A DNA stretch of 64,000 bases, from positions 19,282,001 through 19,346,000 of the forward strand of contig OZ231128.1 of assembly GCA_965153355.1 (NCBI GenBank). Reading direction: 5' to 3'. This document shows, one piece after another, positions 47,738-57,960 of this stretch. The notes under the pieces were generated by a model, which was not told the origin of the DNA, ran no database searches, and saw only the letters and a program-made list of their open reading frames with translations. Both the position numbers and the translations under genes were made by a program. Within the stretch, counting starts at the first letter, position 1; every line of letters begins with the position of its first letter. The stretch comes from Flaccisagitta enflata (Eukaryota; Chaetognatha; Sagittoidea; Aphragmophora).

Positions 47738-47742
47738 ACCTC
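47738..47742. repeat. Target site duplication (right), ACCTC
   Basis: Matches 34452-34456. Confidence 0.85.
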
Positions 47743-48060
47743 CATGGCTTTCCTTCCCGGTAAACGGGCAACTCTTACTACCTAACAAACATCACCGAAC
47801 AACTGTCTTCAGTCCAACTCTTGATTTTTATCTTAGGCATTCCAGCCTCATGTGTTACCTACTGTTCAGCTGTGGCTGCTTAATGCAGAACCACTCTAAT
47901 ATTTCAACTTCCAAGCATCCAGGCCTCTGCTTCAGTGAGCAACCTTAAGGCTCCCTACCACGATTCTGAGTTGGCTGTACCGCTCTAGTCTTAGATATCA
48001 TTTTGATGGCATTGCTTAACTCCGCGGAAATAAGTCAAAATACGACTTCATCGCATTCAT
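47743..48060 (+). repeat. Decayed continuation of the 78-bp array
   Basis: CCTCCATGGCTTTCCTTCCC and GGTAAACGGGCAACTCTTAC align with CCTCTATCGCATTCCTTACT and GGTAAGCAGGCCACACTCAC. ACCGAACAACTGTCTTCAG and ATCTTAGGCATTCCAGCCTC continue the match. Confidence 0.7.
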
Positions 48061-48441
48061 GATTTTATGCACAATCATCTCGATTTATGCACAAGATTAT
48101 TTCTTTGATAAAATTCCTCAATGACGATCTGTCCACAATCGCCCTTTGTAATTGCAGACGCAGCCCCGTTAACATTCCTCAGCGTCAATCTCGTTTGCAC
48201 GTGCTGATATGATAATATGCGCATTGTGCCAGACAGTCATGAGACAGAGAATGAGAGAAGGATGAAATCATTTACGTCAGACGCGCGGCACATGTCCAAA
48301 ACTCATCAAGCATTCATCATTCATTTATCGTCATTCATCTCACGTCCCTTTCGCGACAATCTGTAAAGCCCATGAGAGCAATTGCGCCAACTGCTATAAG
48401 TGCTCATCAACGCTGAATTATTCTTCCTTTTCCATGCTGAG

Positions 48442-48545
48442 AATCCATTGCGCGCCATAAGATGGCGTGCATCATAATGAAGGACTTTCCTTTAAGAATG
48501 CCTGTGAGACACATTGCTTGTCCGACGGGTCAAACAACCCTACAA
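48442..48545 (+). CDS. Possible cytoplasmic exon following the membrane exon (phase 1 to 0)
   Basis: A pyrimidine-rich acceptor (TTCTTCCTTTTCCATGCTGAG) and a good donor (CTACAA|GTAAGG) bound 104 bp. In the phase demanded by the membrane exon (one base carried over) the frame is fully open: ESIARHKMACIIMKDFPLRM, then PVRHIACPTGQTTLQ. The basic residues directly after the membrane segment fit the positive-inside rule. A competing frame (HHNEGLSFKNACETHCLSDG, open to 48715) also looks plausible, so certainty is limited. Confidence 0.35.
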
Positions 48546-48639
48546 GTAAGGACGAGTTTCTTGTGACGACCAAAAAAAAATTTGTACCTATTGAACGCGT
48601 TTACAGCATGAACACATATTCACGGATTCAACTGTCCCA

Positions 48640-48780
48640 CGCGGGAGTGAGCAAAGTGAGTGAGCAAGCCCGTGAATGGAGCGAGCGAGCGAGCGAACTG
48701 AGCGTAGTGAAGTGAAACGCTGCAGATCGAGTGAGCGGAGTAAGTGGTGTGAGCGAACGAACGTAGCGAGCGACCTTATG
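48640..48780. repeat. GAGCGA/GTGAGC-rich minisatellite
   Basis: Irregular GAGTGAGC, GAGCGAGC and GCGAACGAACG units of about 4-8 bp. Confidence 0.7.
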
Positions 48781-48785
48781 GCTAG

Positions 48786-49409
48786 TTAAAAACGCGATTG
48801 TCTCTGACTAGAAACGCCCCTAACACCACAACGCCCGAACCACGGCCTTGGAAAGTTTTAGCAAATGACGAATCTAGCAAACCTAATTGATATCCTCATT
48901 ATCTTTACCCCCTAAAAAGCGCCAAAGAGCAAAAATAAAATCAATCTTCGAAAGATGCGTGAGATGAGAAGATGAAAACGAACGATAGACTATCGTGAGA
49001 AAGAAGAGCAAAAGGAGAGCAAGGAGAAGAAAGAAATAGATGTATGTAAGGATAAAAGAAGAAGGAGGAGAAAGAGAAAACCAAATTTCTTCATTTCTTT
49101 TCATTCATTCTTTTCATTGCCCTCCATTGGTAACCAAACTTTGTTGGCTCTTTTTAATATTTAGCCCATTTTTTTTTCTTTCCCATTATTTTTACTTACA
49201 CACACAAGGTAGTCTTAGTGGAATGTTGTCCTTGAACGCTTCTGTGTATTTTAAACAAGAATAAAAGCTCATATAGCTCATGTATATATATTAAGCTTTG
49301 ACAGTCTTAGAAAGTTGTTGCAATAATTCATACACAGGTGTCCAATGGAAGATAAAGCCAGGGGAATGTTAATTGGTATTTAAAATTGCTCGACTTTTTT
49401 GTCAGTTAT
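48786..49409. other. Intron or intergenic sequence, nothing recognised
   Basis: Purine-rich on + near 48950-49080, then T-rich. No exon-like frame. Confidence 0.35.
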
Positions 49410-50348
49410 GCTTGCTTGGCGTGTTCAAGAATTGCAAAAAATTGATTGAACATGCCCTGCAGATGTTTGGGCACGGGTTACCATATGTATAACAAGGGGA
49501 AACCGTCGTTTGGCATTTTTTGGCAAAAATACATCTCATTTAGTGGGATTCTGCAAAAAAAAAAATGGTATCATTTGGGTTTTTGGACAAAAAATGGCCC
49601 AGATGAAGTTTTGAGGGTTGTTGCAATTTTAGCTGGCTGCACACATTAACTTTGTTTGCTTATAGCTTCTAAACGCTTTAATTCCCAAAAATCAGGTTGG
49701 TCTCATCTGAAAGGTCTTTCAAAAAGCTTTCAGAAGCTCATGAATTTTAATTGATTTAGTTGAAAAATGGCGATACAGTGATCTTCAAAAGTACAGTAAA
49801 AAATGGAATTTTGTCATTATTTGACCTGTTAACTTTGTTTGCTTATAACTTTCTATCCTTCAAAGCTAGTTAAACATGGTTGGTCTCATCTGAAAGATCT
49901 TTCAAAATTTATTTAGAAGCTCATGAATTTTAATTCATTTGGTTGAAAAATGGCAATACAGTGATCTCTCAAAGTACAGTAAAAAATGGAATTTTGTCAT
50001 TATTTGACCTGTCAACTTTGTTTGCTTATAACTTTTTATCCTTAAAAGTTACTAAAACATGGTTGGTCTCATCTGAAAGATCTTTCAAAAAGCTTTCATA
50101 AGCTCATGAATTTTTATTGATTTGGTTGAAAAATGGCAATACAGTGATCTCTCAAAGTACAGTAAAAAGATGGAATTTCATCATTATTTGAACTGTCAAC
50201 TTTGTTTGCTTATAACTTTTCATCCTTCAAAGCTAGTAAAACATGGTTGGTCTCATCTGAAAGATCATTCAGAAGGCTTTTAGGAGGTCATGAATGTTAA
50301 TTGATTTGGTCAGGAAATGGCATTATAGTGATCTCCCAAGGAAGAGTA

Positions 50349-50505
50349 AACAATGCCAACACCTATAAGTCGCGTGCGAGACTTACACTTAGAATGACTT
50401 AAAATGACTTATTATACTCTTATATGACCTATAATGCCCTTAAGAAAATAGATTGATAAAAAATGTTAAGTGTGACCGACGGACCAACCAACCAACCAAC
50501 TGACC
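50349..50505 (-). mobile_element. AGTCGCGTGC element, inverted copy
   Basis: Starts AATGCCAACACCTATAAGTC GCGTGCGAGACTTA, with AATGACTTA units, then GACCGACGGACCAACC. Absent from the matching place in the right arm, so it is younger than the palindrome. Confidence 0.7.
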
Positions 50506-51206
50506 AACTTTATTCATTTACCTCAAAAGCTGGTAAAATGTGGCTGGTCTCTTTTGAAAAATCTTTGAACAAGTGACGCAGGGTCACAATTTTGTTGCGT
50601 ATGAGTGGCCAGGGGCAGCACACCCCCATCCACACCCAACGCCCCACCCAACCCCCTTCCCAATACAGACACATACACAAAAAGCTTCTAAATGCTCATT
50701 TTACCAATTTTTGACCGGTGCTGATGGACGGACAAACAAAAGGATGGACGGACCAATGGACCAACAGACAGGCAAAGCCTCTTATAGGGTTACCTGTCCG
50801 CAACTAAAAATGGTGAAACAATGATATCCAGAATTCTCCAGTGTATGTCACAACACCCATTTTTCTCCGATGTATGGCACACAGCTCAGAATTCTTCAAT
50901 GTATGTCACAACACCCCGTTTTTTCCGATGTATGTTACACAGCCCAGCATTCCAGGCGTGTATAAAGTGACATACATCGGACAATGCTGGGCTGTGTGAC
51001 ATACATTGGAGAAAACTGGGTGTTGTGACATACATTGGAGAATTCTGTGCTGTGTGACATACATTAGAGGAAACTTGGTGTTGTGGCATACATTGGAGAA
51101 TTCTGGGCTGTGTGACATACATTGGAGGAAACTCAGTGTAGTGACATTCATTGGAAAATTCTGGGTTATGTGACACACATTGGAGAAAACTAGATGGTGT
51201 GACATA

Positions 51207-51659
51207 CAGTACCTTCCGAGCAAACCCGGCTAAAACTGGAGGATTAATTTTTGTTACTTTAATTTCATTTCTCAAATTTCATTTTTTTGTATCTAACTTA
51301 GTTAAAACATACTTAATTTCTTGAACATATTTGGCTATCAAAAAAAATAATTTGTGAAATCAAAGTGCATGAAGACATCAATATGGAGTGTTCTAACCCA
51401 GACCATTGGATTCAGCAGAAAATTTTACTTATCCTAGACTACAAGAACAGCTCAATCAGACAATTATTTCAGGTTTTACAGTTATTTTAAGTTTTTAAGG
51501 ACACTTGTTTCAAAAAAATTTAGGACAATTGTCCTTTAAAACTTTAAATGGCAGTATCTTTTGATTAAGTTAGATACAAAAAATGAAATTTGCAAAATGA
51601 AATTAAAGTGACAAAAATTAATCCTCCAGTTTTAGCCGGGTTTTGCTCGGAAGGTACTG
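51207..51659. mobile_element. TA-flanked TIR element, ends CAGTACCTTCCGAGC
   Basis: 453 bp. Ends CAGTACCTTCCGAGCAAACC and GGTTTTGCTCGGAAGGTACTG, TA on both sides (51205-51206, 51660-51661), arms about 100 bp. It sits in the centre of the palindrome, splitting its ~30-bp units. No transposase frame. Confidence 0.85.
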
Positions 51660-53647
51660 TACATCAGAGAATTCTGAGTGGTGTGAAATACTTCCAAGAA
51701 AACTGGGTGTTATGACATACATTGGAGAATGCTGGGCTTTGGGACATACATTGGAGAAATCTGGGTGTTGTGACATACTTTGGAGAATGCTGGGCTGTGT
51801 GAGATACATCAGAGAAAACGGGGTGTTGTGACATACATTGAAGAATTCTGAGCTGTGTGCCATACATCGGAGAAAACTGGGTGTTGTGACATACACTGGA
51901 GAATTCTTGATATAATTGTTTCACTATTTTTAGTTGTGGACAGGTAACCCTATAAGAGGCTTTGTCTGTCCGTTGGTCCATTGGTCCGTCCATCCGTTTG
52001 TTCGTCCGTCCGTCCATCAGCACCAGTCAAAAATTGGTAAAATGAGCATTTAGAAGCTTTTTGTGTATGTGTCTGTGTTGGGAAGGGGGTTGGGTGGGGC
52101 GTTGGGTGTGGATGGGGTGTGCTGCCACTGGCCACTCATACGCAACAAAATTGTGACCCTGCGTCACTTGTTCAAAGATTTTTCAGAAGAGACCAGCCAC
52201 GTTTTACTAGCTTTTGAGGAAAATGAAGCAAGTTAATAGGTCCAATAATGTTTAGGTAGTATTTTTTACTCTACCTTGGGAGATCACTATAACGCCATTT
52301 CCTAACTAAATCAATTAAAATCTATGACCTCCTGAAAGCCTTCCGAAAGATCTTTCCATTGAGACCAACCATGTTTTACTAGCTTTGAAGGATAAAAAGT
52401 TATTAGCAAACAAAAGTGACAGGTGAAATAATGATGAAATTCCATTTTTTACTGTACTTAGAGAGATCACTGTATTGCCATTTTTCAACCAAATCAATAA
52501 AAATTCATGAGTTTCTGAAATTTTTTTGAAAGATCTTTCAGATGAGACCAAATATGTTTCACTAACTCTTAAGGATAAAAAGTTATAAGTAAACAAAGTT
52601 GACAGGTCAAATAATGACAAAATTCCATTTTTTACTGTACTTTGAGAGATCACTGTATTGCCATTTTTCAACCAAATGAATCAAAATTCATGAGCTTCTG
52701 AAAAATTTTTGAAAGATCTTTCAGATGAGACCAACCATGTTTAACTAGCTTTGAAGAATAAAAAGTTATAAGCACACAAAGTTGACAGGTCAAATGATGA
52801 CAAAATTCCATTTTTTACTGTACTTTGGAAGATCACTGTATCGCCATTTTTCAGCCAAATCTATTAGAATTTATGAGCTTCTGAAAGCTTTTTGAAAGAT
52901 CTTTCAGATGAGACCAACCTGAATTTTGGGAATTAAAGGATTTAGAAGCTATAAGCAAACAAAGTTAAGGTGTGCAGCCAGCTAAAATTACAACAACCCT
53001 CAAAACTTCATCTGGGCCATTTTTTGTCCAAAAACCCAAATAATACCAATTTTTTTGCAGAATCCCATTAAATGAGATGTATTTTTACCAAAAAAATTAA
53101 CAATTTTGATTTTTGTCATTTTTTTCAACCACCTCCATCAGGGGGTGATTTTTGGCCAATTTGGCCACCTTGCCTCCACCCCATGGGTGACCCCACCCAA
53201 CCACCCACCCGACCACCTACATTTATGTTTTTTGTGTCAAACGAGTCCAAAAAAGATGCTTAATCATGAAAATTTAACCATTTTTGAATTTTTTCAAGTT
53301 TGTGGGTGGGTTATCGATTGTGGCCTTTTTTGGCCCTTCCTGGCCAATTTTGAGTGCGCCGAGCGGTGCGAGAGTAACTAAAAATGCCCAACGACGGTTT
53401 CCCCTTGTTATACATATGGTAACCCATGCCCAAACATCCGCAGGGCATGTTTAATCAATTTTTTGCAATTCTTGAACATGCTTGCTCCCCCTACTGTATC
53501 TCAAGTCTTGCCGGAATCTACTGTAGCAAAAAGAAGGCAAAAACGGAGTTGCAGAATAACAAAAACAGAAATGACGATTTACTCTAGAAAGTGAGGCGGA
53601 TTTTGATGGGAAGACAGAGATGAATTTACGAACAAAGAAAGATTGTA

Positions 53648-54706
53648 CAGGGTGTCCCAAGTCAGTTGTAACATAAAGAATCGTTATATCTCAGTTTCTA
53701 GGAACTATAATTGATTTCTGAAAAAAAAAACATCTGTGGAGATCTAGGTCTGTACTTTTTGTTATACCAAACTTCAACTTTGAGTATTGGATAGTTGCAG
53801 GTCAGAAAATCATCAAATAAGTGGTAACATTAAATGGAAAATTACGTTTTTCATGGCCTTACTTGGAAGTAGCTGACTTTAACTGTCCATTTTTTTGCAG
53901 GGGTGTATATAATTGAGTCACTTTTGATTCCCCCCTGCCCCCACCTTTGATTTTCTTCCCGTGATGCGACGCGTTGCATTTTAAAATCTATGATTTTCTT
54001 CCTCATAATGCTATAAAACAATGTAGTTAAGGCTTAGATAGTATCAAATTGTGTTTTACTAACTAATTTTTATGATTTGGTACTGTAAAAAGTTATATTT
54101 TCCCCAAATTTCCTTTTTTTCTCTTTTTTCCCTCTTTGATTTCCTTCCCCATCTCCAGACCCTTTGATTTTTTTCCCCTCCCCACCGGGGGGGGAAACAA
54201 TTATATACAGGCCTGATTTTTTGACAAATTGATCTAAAAACCTGGAATTGGTTTTAAGATAATTGTACATAAATTATACATCTGCTTTGAAATCTTGAAA
54301 AATTTTGACAATAAATGACTTTATTGATGATTTTGGTCCAGCATTGTCAAAGTCAATGAAAATGATGCACAATTTACAAAAATTTTCAAATTTTTTTGTC
54401 ATCTGAAAAATATGTCAGTCTGCCATTTGAGACCAATTGTAGGGTTTTTGCTCAATTGGTTGAAAAATGCCAAGCAATTAAAAACAGCTACTTCAAAGTA
54501 CAGCAAAAAGTAAAAAACCAAAGAAAGACATGGTCAAAAATCATTAGTGTATTTGAAAGAAGTATGGTCCCTAAACAAAAAGTCCAATTGTCATGAAATT
54601 TTGCATGCAAAAAGTGCAGACCAAAACTTTTTTCAGAAATTGATATCAGAACCTAGAAGCAGAGATATATTGATTCCTCATGTTACAACTGACTTGGGAC
54701 ACCCTG
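53648..54706. mobile_element. TA-flanked TIR element, ends CAGGGTGTCCCAAGTCAG
   Basis: 1059 bp. Ends CAGGGTGTCCCAAGTCAGTT and AACTGACTTGGGACACCCTG, TA on both sides (53646-53647, 54707-54708). The outermost CAGGGTGT is shared with the element at 1201-2194, so the two may use related transposases. An internal purine-rich element (53898-54216) is a later insertion. Confidence 0.82.
53898..54216 (-). mobile_element. Short element with CGCGTCGCAT core, copy 3 (inverted)
   Basis: The reverse complement runs GGCCTGTATATAATTGTTTC, CCCCCCCGGTGGGG, ATGCAACGCGTCGCATC, to ATTATATACACCCCTGC. Confidence 0.7.
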
Positions 54707-54708
54707 TA

Positions 54709-55756
<1,048 letters not shown>

Positions 55757-55904
55757 AGACAAAAACGAGAAATAAAAGCGTTAATGATCGACATTTTGGA
55801 AAATAGTGAGAGACAGTCTGAGAAGAAGTGGAAAAGAAAGAAAAACAAGACTACGTTAATATGGGCAGCGATCTCAAAGGAAGCAACAGACCAAATGTCT
55901 AGTA

Positions 55905-56270
55905 TACTACGCGAATAAAAAAAAAAGACGCCCTTTTGAAAGGTTGATAAAGCCATTGAAACTCATGAAAACATATTAAAATTCTAGGTTGTTAGAAAGC
56001 CCTTGGAAAATACTTTCAATTGGCGCCAACCTGGTAATTCTATCTTTTTTCGTTTGGAAATGGCATAAGCTTGAGTAAAAACTTTGCTGATTTCGATTTT
56101 GCAGTTGCATGGAAAAAAGTGTATATTAGCAAAATGGTCCTTCATTTTGACTGGCTCTAGCTCCCAAATGGTTAAAGTTACAGACCTGGGATTGGTCTAG
56201 AATGAAAGATCTTTTGAAAATCTATAAAATCAGTATATTTAAGAGCTGACTTTGCCGTTCTCAAGAATTA
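55905..56270 (-). mobile_element. Diverged inverted copy of the 'GACGCAC' TIR family
   Basis: AATAAAAAAAAAAGACGCCC, then (relative to the copy at 27009-27443) the inverted AATTGGCGCCAACCTGG, TTTTTTCGTTTGGAAATGGC and GACCTGGGATTGGTCTAGA segments in the same order. Confidence 0.55.
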
Positions 56271-56572
56271 ACCAAAATGATTGAACACAATAACATTTCA
56301 ATTGCTTTCTTATTCTCAATATGAAACCCACGACATCATGATTCTAACTTAGGCCTTTGTACTTTGTGATTTGGAAAAAAATCGATGATCCTTTGGCTTT
56401 TTGACTCTTGCAGGGATATTCGGTTTTCCGTTTATTGGATTAAGCATGAAATCAACTGGATAAGTAAATTAAACTATGGGTGTGTTTCTACTCAAAGACA
56501 CAAACGCGTTTCTTATATGGGTATTGCAAATCGCGATTTTACTTCACTCTCCCTGAAAAAAAATTGAGACAC

Positions 56573-56670
56573 AAGGTAGATTCAAACCCTCTCCAAGTTG
56601 CCTTGTGGATTCAGCTTCCTTGAACTTGGAGTCAACACCCTTACCAACCACGCCATTAGGGCAATCACTC
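56573..56670 (-). ncRNA. tRNA-like head of SINE unit, left arm
   Basis: On the - strand: ATGGCGTGGTTGGTAAGGG (A-box-like TGGCGTGGTTGG) and AGGGTTTGAATCTACC (B-box-like GGTTTGAATCT). It does not fold as a complete tRNA, so it is a pol III promoter-like head, not a functional tRNA. Confidence 0.55.
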
Positions 56671-56805
56671 AAGTGGAATTTCGGTGATTATATTGTACAA
56701 CTTTATATCAATTTATGGGGGTTCAGTTCTTTAATGGCTATCTTATTTAATTGCGTCTCTAATAAACAAGTCTATCAGAAATAATTTTTGACACTAGAGT
56801 GAATG

Positions 56806-56893
56806 TCTCAGTGGCGCAGGTGGTTAAGGCGTAAGCTTCTAGCCTAAAGGAACATATTGCTTTTGAATGTGGGTTCAATCCCTGCAAGAGGCC
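56806..56893 (+). ncRNA. tRNA-like head of SINE unit, right arm
   Basis: GTCTCAGTGGCGCAGGTGGT (A box TGGCGCAGGTGG), an anticodon-arm-like GCTTCTAGCC, and GTGGGTTCAATCCCTGC (B box GGTTCAATCCC). One base short in the anticodon arm compared with a normal tRNA, so probably a derived element or pseudogene. Confidence 0.6.
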
Positions 56894-57157
56894 AATGTTT
56901 TTCCAGGATAAGGGTGGTGAAAATCGCAAATTGTAAAACCTACCTGAAAAACGTGTTTCTGGCTTTGAGTAGAAACGCACCCAAAGCTTATTCAGATAGC
57001 ACTAAGAAATATTTTGTGCCATCACAACTTTTGAGTCATGAAGCTTTAAATTTGATCACTACATTACGCATATGTAGTTTTTGCACTTTGCATTCAAATT
57101 GGATCGTTTGAGCCTTGCTTATCCTGTAGAGAAAAACAGTAACCAAGAAAAACAACC

Positions 57158-57960
57158 AGTGGCTGTCGCCAATACTGTGGATCGCGATGTTTTATTTGTT
57201 GTTTTTTTTTTAATTTTTTTTTTACTATAAATTTTTTTCATTTTTTATTTTTTATATTTTTTTTTCATTTTTTTTTTACTTTAATTTCTTTATTTTTTCA
57301 CATTTTCAAATTTTCATTTTTCATTTTTTTATTTTTTTACTTTTTCACTTTTTCATTTTTTTATCTTTTCACTTTTTCACTTTTGTACTTATTTTATTTT
57401 TTTTCTTGTAACTTTTCATTTACTACTTTTTTAAACATTTCATAACATGCATTAATACATACAAAATTAAAATATAAAATTTAGATAAAGAAAAACCCTG
57501 AACTATAAGTGAATTGCAAATTTGGTGAGCATTTCAAGTTCTCTCTCTCTCTCTCTCTCCCTCCCGTGGTTGAAAAAAATCAAGCAGTGGGAAAAAACAA
57601 AAGGCAAATTGAGATAAAGTTTAAGACATCTGGTGGATGAATTAAGACAAACTTAAACAAAAGACAGGTGAGGATATTTTTGAGATGGAAAAAAGTTTTG
57701 GGATAAAAAAAACATGATTGATGATTGATGATTGATGATGAGGTGGAAAAAACAAAAGATTGACATGGAGATAAGTAGAGACATCTTGAAAGAAAAAAGA
57801 TAAAAAAAACAAAAGACTAAGGTGAGGAAACATTCTGGGGATGTAAAAAATGAATGAATGATATAGATGAAACAAAAGATTTACATAGAGATAAGTGGAA
57901 AGACTATCAAAGGAAAAAAAAAGACTACTACAAAAAAAAGATAGTGATAAGTGAGGACAC
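57158..57960. repeat. T-rich segment, copy 1 of a long duplication
   Basis: Starts AACCAGTGGCTGTCGCCAAT ACTGTGGATCGCGATGTTT, then poly-T sequence, AACATTTCATAACATGCATT, a short CT tract (57541-57559) and GATAAAGTTTAAGACATCTG. Matches 60883-61690 throughout. Confidence 0.8.

Larger units (their letters stand above)
49410..53490. repeat. 4-kb imperfect palindrome with 184-bp satellite arms
   Basis: The left end (GTTCAAGAATTGCAAAAAAT, CATGCCCTGCAGATGTTTGG, CCATATGTATAACAAGGGGA) returns inverted at 53391-53490. Each arm holds about four 184-bp units (AACTTTGTTTGCTTATAACT, GGTTGGTCTCATCTGAAAGA; 49647-50345 and 52180-52970), then a GTGACGCAGGGTCACAA element (50570-50807, inverted 51935-52172), then ~30-bp units of GTGACATACATTGGAGAA (50831-51206, 51660-51905). 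The turning point is near 50955. Each arm has private insertions: an AGTCGCGTGC element at 50349-50505 (left) and ~290 bp at 53095-53385 (right). Confidence 0.85.
56478..56982. mobile_element. Head-to-head pair of tRNA-derived SINE-like units
   Basis: The outer ends GGGTGTGTTTCTACTCAAAG and CTTTGAGTAGAAACGCACCC are inverted. Inside, each arm reads (outwards) a tRNA-like head, a body with ATCGCAAATT/ATCGCGATTT, and the shared tail ...GTAGAAACRCACCC. The two heads face each other in the middle. Confidence 0.7.

Noticed and set aside
48467-48715. 82-codon frame (MHHNEGLSFKNACETHCLSD)
   Set aside because: Its C-terminal third is a GAGC minisatellite. An overlapping frame fits the phase of the membrane exon better. 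Not excluded.
56806-56893. Functional tRNA gene
   Set aside because: A and B boxes are recognisable but the anticodon arm is irregular and the unit is paired with an inverted copy sharing a common tail, as in a SINE.
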